DNA from: an uncultured Catenibacterium sp.
GTDB taxonomy: Bacteria; Bacillota_I; Bacilli_A; Erysipelotrichales; Coprobacillaceae
Reading direction: 5' to 3'
Assembly (NCBI RefSeq): GCF_900540665.1
Contig: NZ_UQGV01000024.1
Location: 1-23,902, forward strand
DNA length: 23,902 nucleotides
Numbering within the stretch: the stretch's first letter is position 1; every line of letters begins with the position of its first letter. The notes beneath the pieces were generated by a model that made no database searches, had not been told where the DNA came from, and saw only the letters and a program-made list of their open reading frames with translations. The position numbers and the translations under genes are program-made. Shown here piece by piece: positions 13,705 to 21,546 of the stretch.

Positions 13705-14457
13705 ATGGACTTTGACACACAAGCAGGACTTATTTATTCAACATTGAGTGATAACGAAAAAGATATGATTCAATACATCAGAAATCATAAAGCAGATGTT
13801 GTAGACATGCCTATTAATGAACTTGCGAAGGTTCTGCTTTCGTCAAAGAGTTCTGTATTACGCCTCGCACAAAAACTAGGCTATACAGGATATTCAGAAT
13901 TAAAGTATTCTTTAAAGAAGGATATAGTAAAGAAAGCAGTTGTTCCTACAGATCTGGTTGAGAAATTCAGAAAAGAAATTGATAAAACATTTGAGTATGC
14001 GTCTCAAGTAAACTTTGCGTCATTAATCTCCGAAATCCATAAAGCACGACAAGTTATTCTATATGCGACTGGTTTTACTCAGAATAACTATACAAAACAA
14101 TTCTCTAGTGAGTTATTTATGGCCGGTCGTTCGAATTATATTGTATCTGGTGAAGCGAATTTTGAAATCATCTCACACTCCCTTACAAGTGATGATTTTG
14201 TGATTATTATCTCTTTATCAGGTAATACACCGGGTATCAGAACAGTAGTCAATGAATTGAATATGAAGGATATACCTATTCTTTCTATTACTGAGCTAGG
14301 AAAGAATTTCCTTGTAGAAAATTCAGATTATCAGCTTTACTATAATACAACAGAATTTCCAATCGAAGATGAACATATTATTTCTATGAATGCAGTAGGA
14401 ATTATTCTTACTATTCTTGCAAGAAAGTATCAGGAATTTGCTTTCTTTGATGAATAG
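13705..14457 (+). CDS. RpiR-family transcriptional regulator of the PTS/glucosidase operon
   Basis: The 250-residue protein has an RpiR HTH (about 15-75, INELAKVLLSSKSSVLRLAQ) and a SIS domain (about 100-235) with the sugar-phosphate loop IISLSGNTPGIRTVVNE intact. It begins six bases after the glucosidase stop and uses AAGGGG inside that gene's end, so it is the last gene of the operon. The likely role is sensing the phosphorylated sugar produced by the upstream PTS and controlling the operon. Activator or repressor action cannot be told from sequence. Confidence 0.88.
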   Translation: MDFDTQAGLIYSTLSDNEKDMIQYIRNHKADVVDMPINELAKVLLSSKSSVLRLAQKLGYTGYSELKYSLKKDIVKKAVVPTDLVEKFRKEIDKTFEYASQVNFASLISEIHKARQVILYATGFTQNNYTKQFSSELFMAGRSNYIVSGEANFEIISHSLTSDDFVIIISLSGNTPGIRTVVNELNMKDIPILSITELGKNFLVENSDYQLYYNTTEFPIEDEHIISMNAVGIILTILARKYQEFAFFDE

Positions 14458-14483
14458 AGTCAGACTTGACGGTCTGACTTTTT
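14458..14483 (+). terminator. Terminator of the mannose-family PTS operon
   Basis: AGTCAGAC (14458-14465) and GTCTGACT (14472-14479) form a perfect 8-bp stem with a 6-base loop and five T residues. It begins directly after the RpiR stop codon. Confidence 0.92.
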
Positions 14484-14530
14484 GTGCGCTTATAGACTTT
14501 ACGAATATATGTGTTAAATCAAGGTTAAAT

Positions 14531-14573
14531 CTTATTCCGAAAAAATGAAAATAATTCATTTTTTCGGAATAAG
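14531..14573. repeat. 19-bp perfect inverted repeat before the ATPase gene
   Basis: Arms 14531-14549 and 14555-14573 are perfect inverse copies of 19 bases (left arm starts CTTATTCCGAAAAAA) with loop AATAA. It ends five bases before a TATAAT (14578-14583), so it lies upstream of the expected transcript start and is more likely a protein-binding site or element end than an attenuator. Confidence 0.85.
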
Positions 14574-14577
14574 AAGG

Positions 14578-14583
14578 TATAAT
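14578..14583 (+). promoter_or_regulatory. -10 box of the ATPase gene
   Basis: A perfect TATAAT lies 17 bases after TTCATT, which is itself inside the inverted repeat. The transcript would start only about ten bases before the start codon. Confidence 0.5.
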
Positions 14584-14600
14584 ATATATGGGTGAATGAA

Positions 14601-15779
14601 ATGAAACTTTTAGAAAGAAACTATTTAACAAAAATTATTAATGTAATTGGAACTCCCGATATTAAAGTGATTACGGGTATTAGAAGATCTGGAAAATCAT
14701 GTCTGTTACTACAATTTATGGAATATATAAATCAAACTGATAAAGACGCGAATATTATTTTTGTTGATTTCAATTCTTTAAGTGCAGAGCCGTATTTAGA
14801 ATACCATGCATTAAATAATTATATAGAAGGTCAATATAAATCTAACAAGAATAATTATGTATGTATAGATGAAGTTCAAATGTGCAGTGGCTTTGAGAAA
14901 GTCGTAAATAGTCTACATAGTAGTATGAAATATGATATTTATATTACTGGTTCGAATGCATTTCTATTAAGTAGTGATTTGGCTACTTTATTTACCGGTA
15001 GAACGTATGAAATAGAAATATTTCCTTTTTCTTATAAAGAATGTCTAAAATATTATGCTGGGCAGTATTCACTTGATAGATACGTGAGAGAAGGTGGAAT
15101 GCCTGGAACTTTGCTTTATCGTGAAAAAGATGATAAGTATAAATACATACGAGATGTTTTTGAGACGCTTATTATAAGGGACATAACTAATAAATATTCG
15201 ATGAGAAACAAAGAAGTTATTCATGATTTAGCGTACTTTATGATGGATAACATTAGTTCTTTGACATCAGCTAATAATATATCTAAATCATTAGCAAATG
15301 CTAATATTAAAATAACAGATAAGACTATAAAATTGTATATGCAATATTTGAAAGATTCATACTTGTTTTATAAAGTTAGAAGGTATGATATAAAAGGGAA
15401 AAAATATTTGGCAACAAATGATAAGTATTATTTGTCTGACCATTCTTTCAGATATGCTATTATAGGAACAAAAAACATGGACTATGGCAGAGTATATGAA
15501 AATATCGTTGCGATTGAATTGCTTAGAAGAGGGTATGAAGTTTATGTTGGTAAACTTTATAGAAAAGAAGTTGATTTTGTGGCTATAAAACAAAATGAGA
15601 AGATTTATTTTCAAGTAAGTGATGATATTTCGAATCAGAAAACTTTCGATAGAGAAGTTACTTCACTATTAGAAATACAAGATGCATATCCTAAAATCTT
15701 ATTGGCTAACACACATCATGATGAATATCAGTATGAAGGTGTAAAAATAATTGATATTGAAGAATGGTTGAAATTGTAA
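14601..15779 (+). CDS. ATP-binding protein with AAA (AAA_14) and DUF4143 domains
   Basis: ATG at 14601 follows a weak GGTGA; GTG at 14592 is an alternative with no ribosome site. The roughly 392-residue product has a Walker A motif GIRRSGKS near residue 27, Walker B YVCIDEVQ, a sensor block IYITGSNA, and a C-terminal part of the DUF4143 type ending in a nuclease-like strand (REKEVDF-type block GKLYRKEVDFVAI, then IYFQVS). Such ATPases are common in gut bacteria and archaea, often in variable copy number, and have no settled function. The gene sits alone between two sugar operons, has a weak ribosome site unlike its neighbours, and follows a long inverted repeat, all consistent with recent arrival. 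Confidence 0.85.
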   Translation: MKLLERNYLTKIINVIGTPDIKVITGIRRSGKSCLLLQFMEYINQTDKDANIIFVDFNSLSAEPYLEYHALNNYIEGQYKSNKNNYVCIDEVQMCSGFEKVVNSLHSSMKYDIYITGSNAFLLSSDLATLFTGRTYEIEIFPFSYKECLKYYAGQYSLDRYVREGGMPGTLLYREKDDKYKYIRDVFETLIIRDITNKYSMRNKEVIHDLAYFMMDNISSLTSANNISKSLANANIKITDKTIKLYMQYLKDSYLFYKVRRYDIKGKKYLATNDKYYLSDHSFRYAIIGTKNMDYGRVYENIVAIELLRRGYEVYVGKLYRKEVDFVAIKQNEKIYFQVSDDISNQKTFDREVTSLLEIQDAYPKILLANTHHDEYQYEGVKIIDIEEWLKL

Positions 15780-15900
15780 ATATAAATGATTTGAATGCAG
15801 ATAAGATAATAAATAAACGTTTTACTTTATGCTTGTGAATCCTTCTAGCCTATGGGAGGCTGTAACGGGTAAATAACTCATTATAGTTTCATAAACAGTA

Positions 15901-15931
15901 AAAGGCGTTTCACTTAATGTGAATCGCCTTT
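15901..15931. terminator. Terminator at the end of the LacI-family gene
   Basis: AAAGGCG/CGCCTTT and TTCAC/GTGAA form a 12-bp stem broken by one T-T mismatch. The stem overlaps the last codons of the minus-strand regulator gene; TTTT follows on that strand. It may also stop the ATPase transcript. Confidence 0.65.
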
Positions 15932-16924
15932 ATTCATTTCCTTTACACTCTGTCTTTTACGTATTGTGAATGGCACAATTGAGCGTGTCGCAAACATGGT
16001 AGGTGTTTCTATATGTTTAATAAGCTGGACTACTGCTTCCATGCCTAACTGATTTGGGCTTACATCAATAGAAGTCAGTGGTGGTTCTGAGAAACGTGCA
16101 AAGATAGAATTATTAAAGCTCACAATAGAAATATCATCAGGTACTTTCTTTCCTACTTCAGTAATTAGTCTAACCATAATGACTGCATAAATATCATCAC
16201 ATACCACAAAGGCGCTCGGACAGTCATCACTTCTTAATAATTGAAGTATTTCATTGGGGTTATAAGAATAGCTTGAAGAAAGATTCTTAATATAGTCTTC
16301 CTTTATTTCATAGCCTGCTTCGGATAAAGCTTGTATATAACCAAGACGTCGATCTATAGAATACTGTACATCTTTTTTTTCACCAATATAACCAATCTTT
16401 TGATGTCCTTTTTTTAATAAGTATTTCACTGCCTCATAGCCTGCCTGGATATTATCTGTATCTACACTGACTGATGTAATGGAATTCATTGGTGGTTTAC
16501 CAATCATAATATAAGGAATCATACGTTCTCTTAAATAGTCTGTCACAGAAGATTCAATTTTCGTATTTAGGAAGATATATCCTTCACAATCCGCAATTTC
16601 CATACTTGTCTTCATTTCTCTCGTATCGGCACCGGTAATAATATGAAGACTATAACGCCCTTTATTACACATATAACTAATACCTCTTACTATTTCTAGA
16701 TAGAATGGATTCTCATAGACATCTACCATAGAACGTGGAAAGACGACACCAACATCATGTTTCTTAATATGTGATTTATCATATACATAACCGAGTTCAT
16801 CCATTACTTTACGTACTTTTTCTTTCGTTTCTTCACTAATTGAATAATGATTATTAATTGTACGAGATACAGTAGATGGAGATACCCCTGCTTTTTTCGC
16901 AATGTCTTTAATTGTGATACTCAT
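15914..16924 (-). CDS. malR: LacI/GalR-family transcriptional regulator, MalR-like
   Basis: The 336-residue protein has the LacI-type HTH at its N-terminus (ITIKDIAKKAGVSPSTVSRT, hinge helix region near residues 50-60) and a periplasmic-binding-protein-like sensor domain with typical blocks (GYEAVKYLLKKGHQKIGYIG, DDISIVSFNN, PPLTSIDVSPNQLGMEAV). GAGGTG precedes the ATG. It is divergent from the maltose-type operon, separated by about 190 bp with repeated TTGCGC/TTGCAT motifs and a near-perfect LacI-type palindrome, so local control of that operon is likely. The malR symbol rests on context. Confidence 0.85.
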   Translation of the reverse strand: MSITIKDIAKKAGVSPSTVSRTINNHYSISEETKEKVRKVMDELGYVYDKSHIKKHDVGVVFPRSMVDVYENPFYLEIVRGISYMCNKGRYSLHIITGADTREMKTSMEIADCEGYIFLNTKIESSVTDYLRERMIPYIMIGKPPMNSITSVSVDTDNIQAGYEAVKYLLKKGHQKIGYIGEKKDVQYSIDRRLGYIQALSEAGYEIKEDYIKNLSSSYSYNPNEILQLLRSDDCPSAFVVCDDIYAVIMVRLITEVGKKVPDDISIVSFNNSIFARFSEPPLTSIDVSPNQLGMEAVVQLIKHIETPTMFATRSIVPFTIRKRQSVKEMNKGDSH

Positions 16925-16942
16925 TTAAATCACCTCACTTTT

Positions 16943-16948
16943 ATTATA
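16943..16948 (-). promoter_or_regulatory. -10 box of the LacI-family gene
   Basis: The minus strand reads TATAAT about 18 bases before the start codon. The -35 region falls in the TTGCGC repeat cluster and does not match the consensus. Confidence 0.5.
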
Positions 16949-16963
16949 CTCATTATTGCTGAG

Positions 16964-17024
16964 TTGCGCTATAGTTGCGCAAATAATTGCATAATATATG
17001 CGTAAATACCCTATTTTGTTGCAT
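16964..17024. repeat. Cluster of TTGCGC/TTGCAT motifs in the divergent regulatory region
   Basis: TTGCGC occurs at 16964-16969 and 16975-16980, and TTGCAT at 16987-16992 and 17019-17024. An inverted relative (ATGCGTAA) lies at 16998-17005. The first three are 11-12 bp apart, about one helical turn, so they could be a cooperative binding array for the regulator. Confidence 0.45.
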
Positions 17025-17032
17025 AATTCCTA

Positions 17033-17060
17033 TTGTGTAAGTGTTTACAATCATTAAAAT
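17033..17060 (+). promoter_or_regulatory. Promoter of the maltose-type operon with an overlapping operator
   Basis: TTGTGT (17033-17038) and TAAAAT (17055-17060) are 16 bases apart. TGTAAGTGTTTACA (17036-17049) overlaps the -35 and spacer. It fits the CcpA cre consensus except for one central base and is a near-perfect palindrome, so CcpA or the adjacent LacI-family protein could repress here. Confidence 0.6.
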
Positions 17061-17115
17061 GGAATTTGTAAGAAAAAGGGAGTAAGACATAACCTTATTA
17101 GAAGGAGGAAAGAAT

Positions 17116-19245
17116 ATGAGTAAGGGAAAAGTTTTATGTATGCCCCTCAAGGGTAAAGTAGTACCAATTACTGATGTCCCAGATTCTGTATTTTCAGAAA
17201 AAATGATGGGAGACGGATGTGCTATCATTCCAGAAGATGGAAAAGTATATGCACCAGACAACTGTGTAGTAAAAATGGTTGCACCTACTAAACATGCAGT
17301 TGGTCTTGTGACAGATGATGGTATTGAAATCTTAATCCATTTTGGATTAGATACAGTTCAGTATCAGGGTGAAGGTTTTACTTGGCATGTAAAAGAAGGA
17401 CAGACAGTTGAAAAAGGAGATTTATTGTTTGAAGGAGATTTAGAGTTCTTTAAATCTAAAGGTGTCAATACAATGACTCCATTCGTATTTACTAAAGAAG
17501 ATGATCTTAAAGGTAAGAAAATTGTTTTAAAGAAAGGTGCTCATAATGTAAAGGATGAAATGCTTGTTCTTGAAGATGTAGCAGCTCCTAAAGCAGCACC
17601 TGAAAAGAAGAAAAAAGGAATTAACTTCGACTTCTTACAGAAGTTAGGTAAAGCCTTAATGACAGTTATTGCAGTAATGCCCGCTGCTGGTTTAATGATT
17701 TCATTAGGTAAAGTATTCCAGATGTTTGGTGCAGATGTCGCATTTGTGATGACTATTGGTTCTGTAATGGAACAGATTGGTTGGGCAGTTATCAACAACC
17801 TACATATCTTATTCGCAGCTGCCATTGGTGGTAACTGGGCTAAAGATCGTGCCGGAGGTGCATTCGCAGCCGTTATCGCATTTATCTTAATCAATAACAT
17901 CACAGGTACTATCTTTGGTGTTACAGCCGATATGGTCAATAGTACTAAAGTGATTTATACGCATACATTATTTGGTGCAAAGATTCCAGTTGCTAACTAT
18001 TTCACAACAGTTCTTGGTTCTGCAGCACTAAATATGGGTGTCTTTGTAGGTATTATTGCTGGTTTCGTTGGTGGTATTGTTTACAACAAATACTATAACT
18101 TCCGTAAATTACCTGATTGCTTATCATTCTTCAATGGTAAACGTTTCGTTCCATTAATGGTTATTGTTCATTCAGTTGTTATTGCAGTTGTAATGTCAAT
18201 TGTATGGCCATTTGTTCAGGGTGGTATCAATAGCTTTGGTGTTTGGCTTGCAAACTCAAGTAAAACAGCGCCAATCATCGCACCATTCTTATATGGTATG
18301 TTAGAACGTCTATTATTACCATTTGGTTTACATCATATGTTAACTATTCCAGTTAACTACACTTCATTTGGTGGTACATACACTATCATGACTGGTTTAC
18401 AGAAGGGTACAAAAGTATTTGGTCAGGATCCATTATGGTTAGCTTGGGTTACAGACTTAATTAATTTAAAGAAAGCTGGAAATATGACAGCTTATACTCA
18501 CTTATTAACAACAGTTACACCGGCTCGTTTCAAAGTAGGTCAGATGATTGGTGCAACTGGTCTATTAGCTGGTTTCGCTTATGCAATGTATAAGAATGTC
18601 GATAAAGATAAACAGCCTAAATATAAATCAATGTTTATTTCTACATTCATTGCAACTTTCTTAACAGGTGTTACAGAACCTCTAGAATTCATGTTTATGT
18701 TCGCAACAGTTCCACTATATGGTGTTTATGCAGTACTTCAAGGTTTAGCTTTCGCAGCAGCTGATATTGTTCATTTAAGAGTTCATTCATTTGGTAATAT
18801 CGAATTCTTAACTCGTGTTCCTATGGCAGTTCAAGCAGGATTACTTGGTGATGTTATTAATTTCGTTATTGCTTGTGTTGTATTCGCAGTAGTTGGTTAT
18901 TTCGTTGCAAACTTCATGATCAAGAAGTTTAACTTTGCGACACCAGGTAGACTTGGTAACTATGATGATATGGAAAGTGATGAAGCTTCTACAGCACATG
19001 AGGGTAGTGCTCAGGTTGAAGCAATCATCAACTTACTTGGTGGTAGAGATAATATTCAGTTAGTTGATGCATGTATGACTCGTTTAAGAGTAACAGTTAA
19101 TGATGTTAATAAAGTTGCTGATGTTGATGCTTGGAAGAAGGAAGGCGCAAAGGGTCTCCTTAAGAAGGATAACGGTGTTCAGGCAGTTTATGGACCTAAA
19201 GCCGATGTTCTTAAGTCAGATATCAATGACGCCTTAGGTAAATAA
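17116..19245 (+). CDS. malT: PTS EIIA-EIIC-EIIB fusion, glucose/maltose family (probable maltose permease)
   Basis: The 709-residue protein has three domains. EIIA (about 1-150) carries H75 in EILIHFGLDTV, the Crr-type phosphorylation site. A Pro/Lys linker near 155-168 leads to EIIC (about 170-610), which has PAAGLMISLGK, NLHILFAAAIGGNWAKDRAG and the conserved GVTEPLEFMF. EIIB (about 635-709) has C653 in DACMTRLRVTV. It imports and phosphorylates a glucose-type sugar. Family members take glucose, maltose or N-acetylglucosamine; the following mapP, malQ and glgP genes favour maltose. EIIA at the N-terminus differs from the more usual C-terminal placement. GAAGGAGGAA precedes ATG. The symbol rests on context. 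Confidence 0.85.
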   Translation: MSKGKVLCMPLKGKVVPITDVPDSVFSEKMMGDGCAIIPEDGKVYAPDNCVVKMVAPTKHAVGLVTDDGIEILIHFGLDTVQYQGEGFTWHVKEGQTVEKGDLLFEGDLEFFKSKGVNTMTPFVFTKEDDLKGKKIVLKKGAHNVKDEMLVLEDVAAPKAAPEKKKKGINFDFLQKLGKALMTVIAVMPAAGLMISLGKVFQMFGADVAFVMTIGSVMEQIGWAVINNLHILFAAAIGGNWAKDRAGGAFAAVIAFILINNITGTIFGVTADMVNSTKVIYTHTLFGAKIPVANYFTTVLGSAALNMGVFVGIIAGFVGGIVYNKYYNFRKLPDCLSFFNGKRFVPLMVIVHSVVIAVVMSIVWPFVQGGINSFGVWLANSSKTAPIIAPFLYGMLERLLLPFGLHHMLTIPVNYTSFGGTYTIMTGLQKGTKVFGQDPLWLAWVTDLINLKKAGNMTAYTHLLTTVTPARFKVGQMIGATGLLAGFAYAMYKNVDKDKQPKYKSMFISTFIATFLTGVTEPLEFMFMFATVPLYGVYAVLQGLAFAAADIVHLRVHSFGNIEFLTRVPMAVQAGLLGDVINFVIACVVFAVVGYFVANFMIKKFNFATPGRLGNYDDMESDEASTAHEGSAQVEAIINLLGGRDNIQLVDACMTRLRVTVNDVNKVADVDAWKKEGAKGLLKKDNGVQAVYGPKADVLKSDINDALGK

Positions 19246-19247
19246 AT

Positions 19248-20051
19248 ATGAAGCTTATGACACTTAACACACATTCACTAAGTGAAAGTGATGAAAAGAA
19301 TAAGCTCCAGACAATTGCGAATTTTATTCTAAATCATGATGTTGATGTCATTTGTTTACAAGAAGTCAATCAAAGTATGACTGCAAAAAGTGTTTCTACC
19401 GACAGATCTTATGTCGGTAGAGACATTATTAAAGAAGACAATTATGCACTTGGATTAAGCCAATTACTTGGTGATCAATACAATTGGAACTATATACCAG
19501 TTAAAGTAGGTTATGGCAAGTTTGATGAAGGTGTAGCCATCTTTTCTAAGTACCCAATTGTGAATAGTGAAAATACTTTATTGACGCAAACCAATGATTA
19601 TACGTTCTGGAAGAAACGTAATTCTCTTGGAGTAGAAATAGTAAAAGAAAACACACATTTCTGGGTTTATACAGCCCATTTAGGATGGTGGAATGATGAT
19701 GAGGAACCTTTCATCAACCAATGGCATAAGCTCAATGTTGTGGCAAATAAAGAAGTCCCTGTTTACTTAGCAGGAGATTTCAATGCACCTGATATTATTC
19801 CAAACCAAAGTTATGAGACTATTAAAGAAGATGGATGGTTTGATACACGTGACGAGGCTGATGATGTCCAAGGTCGTTTTACTGCTCAAGGTAAAATAGA
19901 CGGATGGGATGAGGCAGTGGATGGTATGCGTATTGATTATATCTGGTGTAATAAAAAAGAACATGTAAAAAGCCATCATGTTGTATTTGATGGTACACAT
20001 GAAGATGTAGTTTCTGATCATTTTGGACTATTTATGGAGGATAGTTTATGA
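19248..20051 (+). CDS. mapP: Endonuclease/exonuclease/phosphatase-family enzyme, probable maltose 6'-phosphate phosphatase
   Basis: The 267-residue product has the full metal-dependent EEP signature: LNTHS (about 5-9), CLQEVNQ with the metal-binding Glu, GVAIFSKYPI, YTAHLGWW, LAGDFNAP, and VVSDHFGL with the catalytic Asp-His. It starts two bases after the permease stop codon and overlaps malQ by four bases, so it is an integral operon member, not a nuclease by context. In Enterococcus faecalis the maltose PTS needs a maltose 6'-phosphate phosphatase, MapP, to my knowledge a member of this family, before maltose can be broken down. The same role fits here: it converts PTS product to maltose for MalQ and GlgP. 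It has only a weak ribosome site, so translational coupling is likely. Confidence 0.75.
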   Translation: MKLMTLNTHSLSESDEKNKLQTIANFILNHDVDVICLQEVNQSMTAKSVSTDRSYVGRDIIKEDNYALGLSQLLGDQYNWNYIPVKVGYGKFDEGVAIFSKYPIVNSENTLLTQTNDYTFWKKRNSLGVEIVKENTHFWVYTAHLGWWNDDEEPFINQWHKLNVVANKEVPVYLAGDFNAPDIIPNQSYETIKEDGWFDTRDEADDVQGRFTAQGKIDGWDEAVDGMRIDYIWCNKKEHVKSHHVVFDGTHEDVVSDHFGLFMEDSL

Positions 20052-21532
20052 GAAAAAGTGGTGTGTTATTATCCGTATCATCTTTACCTAGTAAGTATGG
20101 TATTGGTTGTTTTGATGAAGCTGCTTATAAGTTTGTGGATGATCTAGTAGAAGCTAAACAAACATATTGGCAGATTCTTCCTTTAGGTATTACTGGTTAT
20201 GGTGATTCACCTTATCAGTCATTCTCTACTTTTGCAGGTAATCCATATTTTATTTCTTTAGATGAGTTTGTGAAATGTGGTTATTTAAAGGAAGAAGATC
20301 TACCAGAGGCAGATATAAACAGTGATTATGTTGATTATTCTTATCTCTATGAAAATAGATATGCATTATTAAAGAAAGCATATGAGAATTCACATATTAC
20401 TGATAATGAAGATTTTAAAGCTTACTGTAAGGACAATGCATGGTGGCTAGAAGATTATGCATTATTTATGGCCATTAAGGCGTCCTATGATAATCAGGGC
20501 TGGGAAAACTGGCCTTTAGAATTACGTTTAAGAAATGATGCGTCCCTTACCGAAAAACGTAATGAATTAAGTGATGACATTAATTACCATAAGTTCTTAC
20601 AGTACTATGTATGGAAACAATGGTATGCATTAAAGGATTATGCGAATAGTAAAGGGGTAGAAATCATTGGTGATATTCCTATCTATGTCGCATATGATTC
20701 ATCTGATGTATGGGGACAGCCAGAATTATTCCAGCTAGATCCTGAAGTAAAACCAACTGCAGTTGCAGGTGTACCACCTGATGGTTTCTCTGCTGATGGA
20801 CAGCTTTGGGGTAATCCACTTTATGACTGGAAGAAACATAAAGAAACTGGTTATGCATGGTGGATTCAGAGAATTGCATATTGTAAGAAAGCCTATGATG
20901 TTGTACGTATTGACCATTTTAGAGGTTTTGATGAATATTTCTCAATTCCTTATGGTGATACAACTGCAAGAAATGGACATTGGGAAAAAGGTCCAGGATA
21001 TGACTTGTTTAAGACAGTTGAAGAGTCTTTAGGAAAACTCAATGTAATTGCAGAAGACTTAGGTTATTTGACTGATACAGTTAAACAGATGGTCGCTGAT
21101 TGTGGTTATCCAGGTATGAAGGTATTTGAATTCGCATTTGATTCACGTGATTCTTCTGGTACAAGCAACTACCTCCCTCATAACTATACAGAAAATTCAG
21201 TTGTTTATACTGGAACTCATGATAATGAAACAATGATCGGATGGCTTAAAAATATTTTGCCTGAAGAAAGACAGATGTTGAAGGACTATCTACACTATGA
21301 TGGTGATGATGACACTACTCTAGTAGATATGAGTATTGATTGTATTATGGCAAGTGTAAGTGATAAGTGCATTGTACCAATGCAGGATTACTTAAAGCTT
21401 GATAATACAGCACGTATGAATAAGCCTAATACTTTAGGCAATAACTGGATGTGGCGTTTAGATAAGAATGCTTTTGATGAAACATTAAAGGAACGAATGC
21501 GTGACATTACAGTAAAAACAAACCGTATTTAA
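20048..21532 (+). CDS. malQ: 4-alpha-glucanotransferase (amylomaltase), GH77
   Basis: The 494-residue enzyme has nucleophile D289 (VVRIDHFRGF), acid/base E336 (IAEDLG) and D392 (TGTHDNET), at almost the same positions as in the Thermus enzyme. N-terminal GVLLSVSSLPSKYGIG and the later GDSPYQSFSTFAGNPYFI are further family blocks. MalQ transfers glucosyl or maltosyl units between maltodextrins, releasing glucose and making longer chains that phosphorylase can use. The start overlaps the mapP stop (ATGA), with GGAGG inside mapP. It is cytoplasmic, with no signal peptide. The length is normal for the short bacterial type. Confidence 0.95.
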   Translation: MRKSGVLLSVSSLPSKYGIGCFDEAAYKFVDDLVEAKQTYWQILPLGITGYGDSPYQSFSTFAGNPYFISLDEFVKCGYLKEEDLPEADINSDYVDYSYLYENRYALLKKAYENSHITDNEDFKAYCKDNAWWLEDYALFMAIKASYDNQGWENWPLELRLRNDASLTEKRNELSDDINYHKFLQYYVWKQWYALKDYANSKGVEIIGDIPIYVAYDSSDVWGQPELFQLDPEVKPTAVAGVPPDGFSADGQLWGNPLYDWKKHKETGYAWWIQRIAYCKKAYDVVRIDHFRGFDEYFSIPYGDTTARNGHWEKGPGYDLFKTVEESLGKLNVIAEDLGYLTDTVKQMVADCGYPGMKVFEFAFDSRDSSGTSNYLPHNYTENSVVYTGTHDNETMIGWLKNILPEERQMLKDYLHYDGDDDTTLVDMSIDCIMASVSDKCIVPMQDYLKLDNTARMNKPNTLGNNWMWRLDKNAFDETLKERMRDITVKTNRI

Positions 21533-21546
21533 AGGAGATTTTTAGA

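Noticed and set aside
15813..15830. Possible CcpA site around AAACGTTT
   Set aside because: It misses a conserved base of the consensus and lies between two convergent gene ends with no promoter to control.
15846..15870. Hairpin AGCCT/AGGCT between the ATPase and LacI-family genes
   Set aside because: Only five base pairs with no T-run; too weak to call as a terminator or RNA element.
17541..17939. 132-codon open frame on the minus strand inside the fusion permease
   Set aside because: It lies wholly within a well-supported gene, is rich in Ala/Ile/Thr as expected for the reverse of a membrane protein, and has no ribosome site or promoter.
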